A DNA stretch of 64,000 nt from Versatilivorator sp963663845 (GTDB lineage: Bacteria > Acidobacteriota > Terriglobia > Versatilivoradales > Versatilivoraceae), in NCBI GenBank assembly GCA_963663845.2, contig OY760650.2, positions 2,852,001 through 2,916,000 of the forward strand, read 5' to 3'. Numbering within the stretch: position 1 is the stretch's first letter; every line of letters starts with the position of its first letter. The notes beneath the pieces were generated by a model. The model ran no database searches. It was not told the DNA's origin and worked only from the letters and a program-made list of their open reading frames with translations. The position numbers and the translations under genes were made by a program. This document shows, piece after piece, positions 44,616 through 53,260 of the stretch.

Positions 44616-45908
44616 GTGACAACCAAGCCGGATGCTTCAGCAGCAGGACTGCCGGGTCCTGTTCCACAGCCACTGTCCGCGGGAGGCCGCTACCTGATCG
44701 TGGTGACGGCCTTTCTGGGGTGGATGTTCGCCGGGGTGCAGATGTCCGTCACCTCCCTGGCCATGCGACCGGCGGCCCTCGACCTGCTTCAGTCGACCAA
44801 CGAGGCGCTGGTCGGAAAGTGGTTCGCCTGGTACGTGTGCGCCTTTCTCTTCGGCGCGGCTGCAGGGGGCTGGCTCTTTGGTCGGCTGGGAGACCGCTTC
44901 GGCCGCGTCAGGGGCATGGGATGGAGCATTCTGTGTCTCTCCATCTTTTCCGGCCTGTCCTGGTGGGCTCAAAGTCCCTTCGAGTTGCTGGTCCTGCGAT
45001 TCTTGACCTGCCTGGGTATCGGGGGCATGTGGCCCAACGGGGTGGCCATCGTCTCGGAGGCCTGGTCCGACCTCTCGCGACCGATCCTGGCGGGCATCAT
45101 GGGGACGGCAGCCAACGTGGGCCTGCTCCTGATGGCCTGGACCGCTACGGGAGTCGACATCACCCCGGACACCTGGCGCTGGGTGATGGTGGTGGGAGCG
45201 GCGCCCGTCGTCCTGGGTCTGTTCGTTCTGGTTGCGGTTCCGGAGTCTCCCCGCTGGCTGGCGCAAAGGCGGGCGCCCCGAACCGACACGGGAAAGCCAT
45301 CGACAACCACCGCCGAGGTCTTCCGGCCGCCTCTGCGACGGTTGACCCTGATCGGGATCGCTTTGGGGACCGTTCCCCTGCTGGGGGGATGGGGCGCCTC
45401 CAACTGGATGATTCCCTGGGCCGGCGCGGCGACCGAGGACCCCAGTCTGCCGGCCTGGGTTCAGACTTCCCGATCGCTGACGGGGATGATCGGCAGCCTG
45501 TTGGGGGGTGTCATCGCCAGCCTGGTGGGCCGCCACCGCACCTATTTCCTGATGAGTCTGGGAGCTCTGTTTACCAGTCAGTACATGTTCTGGCTGCTCA
45601 CTCCCACCGATGGCACCTTCCTGATCTGGGCCTCGGCCCTGGGATTTTTTTCCGGTGTCTATTTCGGGTGGTTGCCGCTGTTTCTGCCGGAGCTTTTTCC
45701 TACTGCCGCGCGTTCCACCGGCGCCGGCGTCAGCTTCAATTTCGGTCGCATCCTCTCGGCGGTAGCCGTGTTGTTGGCCGGATGGCTGATTGCATACCTG
45801 GACGGGGACTATGCCCGCATCGGAAGAGTCACCAGTCTCATCTACGCGGTCGGGATGGTCGTGATTTGCTTCGCGCCCCAAAGCTCCGACCACAGGCTGC
45901 GGGACTGA
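44616..45908 (+). CDS. MFS transporter (sugar/acid porter-like)
   Basis: A 430-residue protein; start GTG 44616. Twelve hydrophobic segments are visible. The loop 2-3 signature is GRLGDRFGRVRG and the post-helix-6 motif PESPRWLAQRR is that of the sugar/aromatic-acid porter group. It probably imports a sugar, sugar acid or other organic acid by proton symport. It precedes the Gfo/Idh/MocA - isomerase - Gfo/Idh/MocA set by about 100 bp and may feed it. Confidence 0.9.
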   Translation: MTTKPDASAAGLPGPVPQPLSAGGRYLIVVTAFLGWMFAGVQMSVTSLAMRPAALDLLQSTNEALVGKWFAWYVCAFLFGAAAGGWLFGRLGDRFGRVRGMGWSILCLSIFSGLSWWAQSPFELLVLRFLTCLGIGGMWPNGVAIVSEAWSDLSRPILAGIMGTAANVGLLLMAWTATGVDITPDTWRWVMVVGAAPVVLGLFVLVAVPESPRWLAQRRAPRTDTGKPSTTTAEVFRPPLRRLTLIGIALGTVPLLGGWGASNWMIPWAGAATEDPSLPAWVQTSRSLTGMIGSLLGGVIASLVGRHRTYFLMSLGALFTSQYMFWLLTPTDGTFLIWASALGFFSGVYFGWLPLFLPELFPTAARSTGAGVSFNFGRILSAVAVLLAGWLIAYLDGDYARIGRVTSLIYAVGMVVICFAPQSSDHRLRD

Positions 45909-46005
45909 GCGGCAGGATGGGGGAGTGAACGGAATTTGTCCCCGGTGTGGGGCAATCGGAGGCATAGAGGGCGCTGACGGCCGGCGCCAACGGAGATACA
46001 GGCAA

Positions 46006-47316
46006 ATGAAAACGATCACTCGTCGCAGGATCCTGTCCTACTCGCTGGGCGGATCGGCCGCCTTGGGGGTGATGGGCACTCTGGCAATCCGGTCCGGATC
46101 CGGCTCGCCCAACGAAAAGGTGAATGTAGCCGTGATCGGCATCAACGGCATGGGCCACTTTCACGTCAGGACCCTGGCCAACCGGACCGATGCCCATATT
46201 GTGGCCCTCTGCGACGTGGACCCGGCGGTTCTGCAGAAGGTCAGTGAGACGGTCAAGAATGCGACCGGCAAAAAGCCCAAGCTGGAAAGCGACTTCCGCA
46301 ACGTCGTGGCCGATTCCTCGATAGACGCGATCGTCATCGCGACCCCCCACCACTGGCATGCTCCCATGGCCCTGAGGGCCATGAAGGCCGGCAAGGACGT
46401 CTATGTCGAAAAGGCCGCCAGCCACGTCTTTCGGGAGGGTCAGCTTCTGGTCGAGGCGGAACGCAAATACAATCGAATCTTTCAGCACGGAACCCAGATG
46501 CGCGCCAGTCCGCTGCTGGCCCGCGCCGGCGAGATCCTGGCCGCCGGGACCCTGGGCGAGATCAAGACGACCAAGGCCTGGAACGTGCAGCGGCAGATCG
46601 AGCGCCCGGTGGCGCCGGATGGGCCGGTTCCCGAGGGAGTCGACTACGACAGGTGGCTGGGTCCGGCCCCCCGCCGTCCCTTCAACCCCAATCGATTCCA
46701 TCGCAACTGGAGACTCTTCCGCGACTACAGCAACGGAGACATCGGCGACGACGGGGCCCACGACCTGGACATTGCCCGCTGGGCGCTGGGCGCTGATACG
46801 CACCCCAACCGCATCACCGCCCACGGAAGCCGGATAGACCTGGCGGGAGCGCGGGAGTATCCCGACAACATGATGGTGGCCTACCAGTACGGGCAGGGGA
46901 AGGTGCTCCTCTACGAGGAACGCCTCTGGACGCCCTACGGGCTCCATGGGTACGACAGCGGCAACACCTTCTACGGGACCGAGGGCTACATGGTGCTCTC
47001 GCGGCGAGGATATTTTCAGGTCTACATGGGCAAGAAAGAGCACAAGGGAGAGGGCATGAAGGAAGGGAGCCTGGCCGAGACCGGTCGCCAGAACATGGCT
47101 CAGTTCCTCCAGTGCGTGCGCGACCGAAAGCGCCCCACCGCTCCCGCCCGGGAAGCCCACCTTTCCTGCGCCCTGATCCACCTGGGGGAGATCGCCTTCC
47201 GGCTCTCCCAGGTGCTGCATTTCGATCCGGAGAACGAGCGCTTCTCCAACAATGCCCGGGCCGACGCCATGCTGACCAAGGCCTACCGGGAACCCTGGGG
47301 CGTGGAAGGCCTGTAG
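46006..47316 (+). CDS. exported Gfo/Idh/MocA family oxidoreductase (paralogue 1)
   Basis: About 436 residues from ATG 46006. A twin-arginine-type signal (TRRRILSYSLGGSAALGVMG) precedes a Rossmann domain (VNVAVIGINGMGHFHVRTL) and the family C-terminal domain. The usual EKP catalytic motif reads YVEKAASHVFREG, with Ala in place of Pro. It shares long stretches with the protein at 48474 (ATPHHWHAP, NGDIG.DG.HDLD.AR, AHGSRIDL). Twin-arginine export lets the folded protein carry its NAD(P) out. Related exported enzymes act on glycosides or sugar derivatives in the periplasm. Confidence 0.92.
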   Translation: MKTITRRRILSYSLGGSAALGVMGTLAIRSGSGSPNEKVNVAVIGINGMGHFHVRTLANRTDAHIVALCDVDPAVLQKVSETVKNATGKKPKLESDFRNVVADSSIDAIVIATPHHWHAPMALRAMKAGKDVYVEKAASHVFREGQLLVEAERKYNRIFQHGTQMRASPLLARAGEILAAGTLGEIKTTKAWNVQRQIERPVAPDGPVPEGVDYDRWLGPAPRRPFNPNRFHRNWRLFRDYSNGDIGDDGAHDLDIARWALGADTHPNRITAHGSRIDLAGAREYPDNMMVAYQYGQGKVLLYEERLWTPYGLHGYDSGNTFYGTEGYMVLSRRGYFQVYMGKKEHKGEGMKEGSLAETGRQNMAQFLQCVRDRKRPTAPAREAHLSCALIHLGEIAFRLSQVLHFDPENERFSNNARADAMLTKAYREPWGVEGL

Positions 47317-47350
47317 CTCCGCCGATCCCCCTCTGCGAAGGAGAGATGAG

Positions 47351-48421
47351 ATGAAAAGACGAGAATTCCTGACCACCATCGAACGCGCCGGCATGGGTGT
47401 GGCCGCCGGTGCTCTAATGACGGCGGGAGCCGGTCAGGCCCGGGCCGGCTCGGCGCCCGCCGGCCCCTCCGGATCTCCCGAAAAGACCGGCACCGGACAC
47501 CGCTTCCGCTTGGCCATGTACATCCCGGAGCTGAGGCTGCCCTTCGACGAGGAGTTGGCCACGGCCAAGGAGGTCGGGGTGGACTACGTCTGGTTCAACC
47601 GCCTGCTCAACGAGACCGACATAGCCGAGATGAGCGACGCGGCCGCCGACCGCATGGCCCAGAGGGTGGAGCGGCAGGGCCTCGAGATCTTCCTGCTCAA
47701 CGCGGGCAATCCCTTCAAGCAGGTTCACCTGACCGACCTGGATCTCAAGACCATGGGGGATCACCAGGGGTTCAAAAAGGACTTCAAGAACCTGGTCCGC
47801 TCCATGCAGATCGCCTCCCGCATCGGCGTGGGCGCCGTGGGCGCCTTCACCTTCGCCTGGCCGGGCGAGTACTCCAGCGGCAAGCCCACCTGGCCCATGC
47901 GCTGGCTCACCCGGGGCGGGGTCATCGCCGAGGTGGACATGGAGAAGCTGGTGAAGGCCTTCACCCTGGTGGCGGAGGAGGCCGAGCGCTACCAGGTGGA
48001 CGTGGCCCTCTCCATGATGCCCTGGAACTACACCAACACCACCGGCAACTTCCGCAGCCTGGTGGAACGGGTGGGCTCCCGCCGCCTCACGGTGATGTGG
48101 GGTCCGGCCGACTGCTGGAACTGCGGCGAGTGGGACGTGGCCACCGCCGGCTTCAGCAACATCCGGCCCTGGCTCCACGGGCTCCATCTCAAGGACCTGC
48201 ACGTGACCGACGGCCGCCGGCTCAAGTTCGAATACCGCCCCCTGGGCGACGGCGATGTGGACTACCTCACCATCCTGCGCGGCATGCGCGACCACGGCTG
48301 CGACGTCTTCCTCTCCCTGGCCACCCACTTCCGCCCCCCCAGCGGCTCCCGCGTAGAAGCCATGAAGATCAACTACCGCAATTTGAACGAGATGATTCGG
48401 AAGGTGGAGGGGGAGGTGTGA
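47351..48421 (+). CDS. exported sugar phosphate isomerase/epimerase-like TIM barrel
   Basis: A 356-residue protein. N-terminal signal with MKRREFLTTIERAGMGVAAG (twin-arginine type). The AP-endonuclease-2/xylose-isomerase-like barrel shows YIPELRLPFDEELATAKEVG, VDVALSMMPWNYTNTTGNFR, WGPADCWNCGEWDVA and HLKDLHVTDG. The usual first metal Glu region is replaced by MPWNY, so ligand geometry may differ. It sits 34 bp after paralogue 1 and 52 bp before paralogue 2, so all three are probably one transcript and act on one periplasmic substrate by oxidation and isomerisation. Confidence 0.88.
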   Translation: MKRREFLTTIERAGMGVAAGALMTAGAGQARAGSAPAGPSGSPEKTGTGHRFRLAMYIPELRLPFDEELATAKEVGVDYVWFNRLLNETDIAEMSDAAADRMAQRVERQGLEIFLLNAGNPFKQVHLTDLDLKTMGDHQGFKKDFKNLVRSMQIASRIGVGAVGAFTFAWPGEYSSGKPTWPMRWLTRGGVIAEVDMEKLVKAFTLVAEEAERYQVDVALSMMPWNYTNTTGNFRSLVERVGSRRLTVMWGPADCWNCGEWDVATAGFSNIRPWLHGLHLKDLHVTDGRRLKFEYRPLGDGDVDYLTILRGMRDHGCDVFLSLATHFRPPSGSRVEAMKINYRNLNEMIRKVEGEV

Positions 48422-48473
48422 GGGGCGTTAACCGCATGGCGGCGGGAGGCAACGATATCAAGGAGAGATTGTC

Positions 48474-49763
48474 GTGAATCCACTCACCCGAAGGACCTTC
48501 TTGTCCCGGTCGGCCCGCGGGGCGGCGCTGGGAGCGCTGGGACCGGTGTTGGCGGCCCGTCGGGCCTGGTCCGCCAATAACCGCCTGGGGATGGCCGTCA
48601 TCGGGCTGCGGGGGATCGGTTTCAGCCATCTGAAGCGCATCCTGGCGGGGCCCGATACGGACTGCCTGGCGGTCTGCGACGTGGACGCGGAATTTCGAGC
48701 GCGCGCCGCCGAAACCGTCAAGCAGGCTACAGGTCGCAAGCCCAAGGTGGTGGTCGACTTTCGCCATCTGCTGGATGACCCCGCCATCGATGCCATGGTG
48801 ATTGCCACCCCTCACCACTGGCATGCTCCCATAGCGGTTCGGGCGCTGCGGGCGGGCAAGGATCTCTACGTGGAGAAGCCGGCCAGCCACGTGTTTCGGG
48901 AGGGAAGGGTGATCCTGGACACGGCCCGGAAGCACGGCCGCATCGTGCAGCAGGGCACCCAGATGCGCTCCAGCCCGGTGACGCTCAAGGCCGGGGAACT
49001 GTTGAAGGCGGGGGTGGTCGGGGAAGTCAAGATGTCCAAGGCCTGGAACCTGCAGCGCCACAGGCATCGAACCCCGGTTCCGGACGGCCCGGTCCCGCCC
49101 GGGGTGGACTACGACCTGTGGCTGGGTCCGGCTCCCAAGCGGCCCTTCAACGCCAATCGCTTTCACAACTATTGGCAGTGGCACCGGGACTACGGCAACG
49201 GCGACATCGGCAACGACGGCAGCCACGACCTGGACATGGCCCGTTTCGGGCTGAATCCCAAGGGCCTGCCCGTCAGGATTACCGCGCACGGCAGTCGCAT
49301 CGACCTGAAAGGCCTGCGGGAATACCCCGACAACATGATGGTGGCCTTCCAGTATCCGGACGACAAGGTGCTGCTCTACGAAGACCGCGGCTGGACGCCC
49401 TACGGCGGCTACGGCTTCGACAGCGGCAACGCCTTCTACGGCACCGAGGGCTTCATGGTGTTTTCCCGGCGGGGCTATTTTCAGGTCTACCTGGGCAAGA
49501 AGGAGGAAAAGGGTCCGGGCATGCGCGGCGGCATCGGCAAGGAGGAGCACTTCGCCAATTTTCTGGACTGCGTGCGTTCCCGCAAGCAGCCCAACGCCTC
49601 GGCCGAGGTGGCCCATCTCTCCTGCGCCCTCAGCCATCTGGGTGACATCGCCTACCTGACCCAGCGAGTGCTTCACCTCGATCCGAAGACCGAAACCATA
49701 CTCGATGACCCCGAAGCCAACGCGATGCTGACCAAGGAGTACCGGGAGCCCTGGTCGGTGTGA
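48474..49763 (+). CDS. exported Gfo/Idh/MocA family oxidoreductase (paralogue 2)
   Basis: A 429-residue protein; start GTG 48474 with AAGGAGAG upstream. Signal TRRTFLSRSARGAALGALG. Rossmann motif LGMAVIGLRGIGFSHLKRIL, catalytic motif YVEKPASHVFREG (here with the canonical Pro), then TQMRSSPVTLKAGELLKAG and GNDGSHDLDMARFGLNPKG. It is a close paralogue of the protein at 46006, evidently from a duplication that now flanks the isomerase gene. Predicted to oxidise or reduce a sugar derivative outside the cytoplasm. Confidence 0.92.
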   Translation: MNPLTRRTFLSRSARGAALGALGPVLAARRAWSANNRLGMAVIGLRGIGFSHLKRILAGPDTDCLAVCDVDAEFRARAAETVKQATGRKPKVVVDFRHLLDDPAIDAMVIATPHHWHAPIAVRALRAGKDLYVEKPASHVFREGRVILDTARKHGRIVQQGTQMRSSPVTLKAGELLKAGVVGEVKMSKAWNLQRHRHRTPVPDGPVPPGVDYDLWLGPAPKRPFNANRFHNYWQWHRDYGNGDIGNDGSHDLDMARFGLNPKGLPVRITAHGSRIDLKGLREYPDNMMVAFQYPDDKVLLYEDRGWTPYGGYGFDSGNAFYGTEGFMVFSRRGYFQVYLGKKEEKGPGMRGGIGKEEHFANFLDCVRSRKQPNASAEVAHLSCALSHLGDIAYLTQRVLHLDPKTETILDDPEANAMLTKEYREPWSV

Positions 49764-49807
49764 GGACGAGGTCGTCCGAGTCATAGGACAAGGCTCCACT
49801 CGCTGCA

Positions 49808-50068
49808 ATGGCCTTCATGAAAGAGATCAACGCAACGGATGCCAAGAACCGCTTCAGCAAATTGCTGGACGCCGTGCAGCGCGCACCTTTGAGGGTGACC
49901 CGGAAAGGCCGTTCGGTCGGCGTGATGATGTCAGTGCAACACTATGAACGGCTTCGCGGGGTCGCCTGGGAGCGTCTGGCAAGCACCATGGACACCCTGG
50001 GTGCGGAAGCGTTCGGCAACGGTTTGACAGAGGCCGGACTCGATGCGCTACTGGCCGATGAGAGCTGA
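49808..50068 (+). CDS. Phd/YefM-family antitoxin, orphan
   Basis: An 86-residue protein: MKEINATDAKNRFSKLLDAV and PLRVTRKGRSVGVMMSVQHYERL are the Phd/YefM DNA-binding and dimer core; the C-terminal tail (EAFGNGLTEAGLDALLADE) would bind a toxin. The stop region overlaps a 30-codon frame with a PIN-like start only, so the toxin is missing. The start may also be ATG 49817. Confidence 0.85.
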   Translation: MAFMKEINATDAKNRFSKLLDAVQRAPLRVTRKGRSVGVMMSVQHYERLRGVAWERLASTMDTLGAEAFGNGLTEAGLDALLADES

Positions 50069-50150
50069 GCGCGTTGTTCTCGATACGAATCGCTATTGGC
50101 AAGAATCTGATTTCCCCAGATTCAGGCAGGTCTTGGGAAAGTGGCGCTGA
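50058..50150 (+). pseudogene. truncated PIN-domain toxin remnant
   Basis: ATG 50058 overlaps the antitoxin end. The 30-residue product starts MRAERVVLDTN, which matches the first strand and catalytic Asp of PIN nucleases (VVLDTN), then continues RYWQESDFPRFRQVLGKWR to a stop. The conserved core with the other acidic residues is missing. I judge it a degraded toxin gene; the second half is not clearly PIN sequence. Confidence 0.55.
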
Positions 50151-50159
50151 GGTGTCGTC

Positions 50160-51161
50160 ATGAAGATGCTGATCTATCCAGCGGTTGAATCGGAACGGCT
50201 CCGGAAGATCGTGGAGGCCGCCCGGCCCATGTCGGTGGTGAACGCCGGCGGGGAGGAAGCAGCCCTGCGGGAGATCGCCGATGCCGACGCCTTTTTCGGG
50301 AAGCTCACGCCCCCGCTGCTGGCGGCGGCGGGGCGGCTACGCTGGGTGCAGTCTCCCACCGCCAGCCTGGAGCACTACATGTTCCCGGCGCTGGTGGACC
50401 ACCCCTGCCGGCTTACCAACATGCGCGGGATCTATGCCGACGTCATTGCCGACCACGTCTTCGGCTACATCCTCTGCTTCGCCCGCAATTTCCCCCTATA
50501 CATTCGGCAGCAGCTCCGCTCCCACTGGGAAGCGGCGGGCGGGGAGGCCGAACGCTCGGGCTTTGTCCTGGGACCCTCGAGCGTCAGCGGCATGGACCGC
50601 GCCCACCGCCATCTTCCGGATTCAACCCTGGGGATCGTGGGCCTGGGTAGCATCGGCTCCGAAATCGCCCGGCGAGGCCTGGCCTTCGGGATGCGGGTGC
50701 TTGCCGTGGACCCGCAGCAACAGCAGGCCCCGGACGGTGTGGAGGCCCTGTGGAGGCCGGACCGCCTGCCCGACCTGCTCTCCGCCAGCGATTTCGTGGC
50801 GGTTGCGGCCCCGCACACGCCGGAGACCGAGAAGCTGTTCCGCCGGCCGCTTTTTCAGCAGATGAAGCCCGAGGCGTACTTCATCAACATCGGCCGTGGG
50901 ATGATCGTGGACCTGGCTGGCCTGACCGAGGCGCTGCAGGCGGGCGAGATTGCGGGCGCCGGACTGGACGTCTTCGAGACCGAGCCCCTCCCCCCGGACC
51001 ATCCGCTCTGGAAGATGGACAACGTGATCATCACCCCGCACGTGGCCGCGGCTACCCCCAGAATCGCCGAACGCCACCTGGGAGTTCTGCTGGACAACGT
51101 GCGCCGTTTCGCCGAGGGCAGGCCCCTGCGCAACCTGGTGGACAAGGCCAAGTGGTATTAG
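50160..51161 (+). CDS. D-isomer-specific 2-hydroxyacid dehydrogenase
   Basis: A 333-residue protein. Rossmann motif GIVGLGSIGSEIARRGLAFG; catalytic Arg in FINIGRGMIVDLAG, Glu in LDVFETEPLPPDHP and His in ITPHVAAATP. A longer linker before the cofactor domain (about 130-155, GGEAERSGFVLGPSSVSGMD) sets it apart from the enzyme at 26285, with which it shares only family features. It resembles glyoxylate/hydroxypyruvate reductase-like enzymes. Its ATG lies 10 bp after the toxin remnant. Confidence 0.9.
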   Translation: MKMLIYPAVESERLRKIVEAARPMSVVNAGGEEAALREIADADAFFGKLTPPLLAAAGRLRWVQSPTASLEHYMFPALVDHPCRLTNMRGIYADVIADHVFGYILCFARNFPLYIRQQLRSHWEAAGGEAERSGFVLGPSSVSGMDRAHRHLPDSTLGIVGLGSIGSEIARRGLAFGMRVLAVDPQQQQAPDGVEALWRPDRLPDLLSASDFVAVAAPHTPETEKLFRRPLFQQMKPEAYFINIGRGMIVDLAGLTEALQAGEIAGAGLDVFETEPLPPDHPLWKMDNVIITPHVAAATPRIAERHLGVLLDNVRRFAEGRPLRNLVDKAKWY

Positions 51162-51231
51162 GGAGCCCAGAGCAGGGATCTATTGAGAAACCGTGAGTGG
51201 TTGGAGTTTTTTTGGAGAAGCGCTGCGGTCC

Positions 51232-51640
51232 GAGACCCAGCTCTAAATTCGCCGCGTACGCGGTTACGGCAGCCCGCGACCAGAAGACCCCGGGCTTCCA
51301 CCTCCGTCAACCAGAGGACGCTGCATTCGCTGCCAAACGTAACTTCTGCCGGGCGCCTCCTGGCTCACCCCGCAGGCGACCCTGAGCCGCAGCTACGCTG
51401 CTCCATAGGGATGGCCGGAAGGGGATGTTTTCTTGGGGCAACCACGTCAACCGCAGCCTCGCAGTTCTTCCCTAACCCACGACACTGCAGGGGGACAGGA
51501 CTATTTGAATTATTGGACTACCGGGCACCAGTCCGGGGTTCCAATAAAGCCGCGAAGGCGGCGTCCGCAGTTAGCCGTGGGCGTAAGCCCATGGACATAG
51601 GTAGCTAAACTCCCGAGCCGCGAAGGCGGCGGCAGCAATT
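51232..51640. repeat. dispersed repeat R2, copy 2 (inverted, extended)
   Basis: Reverse-complement match to 18484-18752: it includes CCCTGAGCCGCAGCTACGCT, AACCGCAGCCTCGCAGTTCT, CACGACACTGCAGG and ATTTGAATTATTGG. It ends in AGCCGCGAAGGCGGCG and GCCGTGGGCGTAAGCCCATG. It fills most of the 500-bp gap before the AbrB-type antitoxin gene. No gene seen inside. Confidence 0.75.
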
Positions 51641-51662
51641 TCCCTAGTGTCTGACTTATCTT

Positions 51663-51926
51663 ATGCCGAACGAAAAACCAAACATTCGAAGTCCGGCTCG
51701 CCGTGCACGGCTGTTTCGAATCGGCCACGACCAAGCTGTTCGAATTCCGCGAGAGTTCGAATTGAACGCAGATGAAGTCTTGATAAGTAGGGAAGGGGAC
51801 CGTCTGGTTGTCGTGCCCGTCCAAAAACGTCCCTCACTTGCCGACGTCTTGTCCCGATTGAAGCCCATGGACGAGGACTTCCCGAATACCGCAGACCCGC
51901 CTACCAAGCCCCAAGACCTGCTCTGA
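51663..51926 (+). CDS. VapB antitoxin with AbrB/SpoVT-type domain, orphan
   Basis: An 87-residue protein. The swapped-hairpin DNA-binding fold is seen in ARLFRIGHDQAVRIPREFEL then NADEVLISREGDRLVVVPVQ; the C-terminal SLADVLSRLKPMDEDFPNTA is the typical toxin-binding tail of VapB. A vapC gene normally follows within a few bases, but the next 250 bp have no PIN-like frame. It may be a remnant or act in trans. Confidence 0.85.
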   Translation: MPNEKPNIRSPARRARLFRIGHDQAVRIPREFELNADEVLISREGDRLVVVPVQKRPSLADVLSRLKPMDEDFPNTADPPTKPQDLL

Positions 51927-52180
51927 CGAGCCCCAACTACTATTTGTGTTGAAGACGCATATCGTCTGCAATCCTACTTCAGTCCTCTGGATTCAATTGC
52001 GCTTTGCCCACCTTCACTCCAGACTACCTCTGTTCGTCTTGGCGGTGGTGCAACCAACGCGAGGAAAGTCTCTCAGTCAAGCCGATACCATCTCGATACA
52101 TTAGCCATCGAACCAGCAACAACCAAACACCCTCCATCATCGTCATCCGAATTCCAGTGCACAACCTACGACTGCGTCCC

Positions 52181-53260
52181 TCACCTTCCAACTGCCCGAA
52201 TCCCATGGGTTATCGAACGCTCGCCCGTTCCAATCGAAAGAATCATTCCTCCCGCGAAACCAAGCCAATCCAGCTTCCCCGAGAAGAATTCGTCCTTCTC
52301 CGTTGTTACAAGCGAGGGTCTGAGTCTCCACTCCTTGCCACGCAGGCGTTCGATGTGTCCGCCGCCTGCGAGCATCTCGTACAGATAGAGGGCACACTCG
52401 ATGACCACGATATGCGTATATTTCATCCCGAACACCGTCACGTTGTCTAGTATGTGCCGTTCTGGATACCGGAATGGCCCTCTCACCTGCTTGCCTTCCG
52501 CCTGAAGCAGCCTGGAGACATTGATCGAATGAGCGCCCTCGTACGTCGCCACTGTCCTGATTACGTCCTTGAGCGTGATCCCCCGCTGGTCAAACATCAC
52601 CAGCTGCTGTCCGAGCCACCCGTTACAATCAAGCTTCTCCTCGCCCTCTAACTCGAATAGTTCGCCTGGGGCCATGGTCCAAGGCTGATCGACGGTCGGC
52701 GGCGCAGTCCAACTTATGGCACCAGGCAGTGGCCACTCGATGGCAATGCTCAATGTATGAGGCGGAATAGGCAATGAGACCGTGGCCTCCGGGCGTCCGG
52801 TGGCCTCGTCCAGCTTTTGCATCGCCACCACTCCTCCTTGCGTCGACATGCCCACATTTAGTGTCCGCCGTTCGGCGGGTATTCGGCGTAGCCTGCCAAA
52901 TTCCAGACCGAATGTGCGAGCGACACTGTCGTCCAGTAATCGGGTCGCCGAGTCGTTCCTGTCGCCGATCGCCATCTTTCTCAGAAACACGGAACACGCC
53001 CGGGCAAGTGGTGCACACCACTGCCACCGATCCATCGGCGCGGTTCGCCCAGCCAGAAAGAACGCGCCCTCACAAGCCAATTCGAGATCCAGTACGGTCT
53101 CCTTAATCCGCTCACTTTTGTCTCTGAATCTACCGGCAACCTGTGTTCCTTTAGTACTCACAAATTGGACAAGGCTGTCGGTCCTTCCCGGAGATGGAGG
53201 AGTACCTATCATGGATTCGTCGTCGCGATCATCGCGTCCTGTCGTGTCTTCACTACTCAA
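52181..53260 (-). CDS. unrecognised 359-residue protein
   Basis: A long open frame on the minus strand from ATG 53260. The N-terminal 35 residues are rich in Asp, Glu and Ser (MSSEDTTGRDDRDDESMIG) and probably disordered. The remainder is mixed alpha/beta with no signal peptide or membrane helix. Visible local features: FFLAGRTAPMDRWQWCAPLA, SLPIPPHTLSIAIEWPLPG and HSINVSRLLQAEGKQVRGPF. I recognise no family. Surrounding DNA is less GC-rich than the window, and the gene has no operon partners, which suggests acquisition by transfer. The opposite-strand frames over the same bases are shorter and show no family features. Confidence 0.6.
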   Translation of the reverse strand: MSSEDTTGRDDRDDESMIGTPPSPGRTDSLVQFVSTKGTQVAGRFRDKSERIKETVLDLELACEGAFFLAGRTAPMDRWQWCAPLARACSVFLRKMAIGDRNDSATRLLDDSVARTFGLEFGRLRRIPAERRTLNVGMSTQGGVVAMQKLDEATGRPEATVSLPIPPHTLSIAIEWPLPGAISWTAPPTVDQPWTMAPGELFELEGEEKLDCNGWLGQQLVMFDQRGITLKDVIRTVATYEGAHSINVSRLLQAEGKQVRGPFRYPERHILDNVTVFGMKYTHIVVIECALYLYEMLAGGGHIERLRGKEWRLRPSLVTTEKDEFFSGKLDWLGFAGGMILSIGTGERSITHGIRAVGR

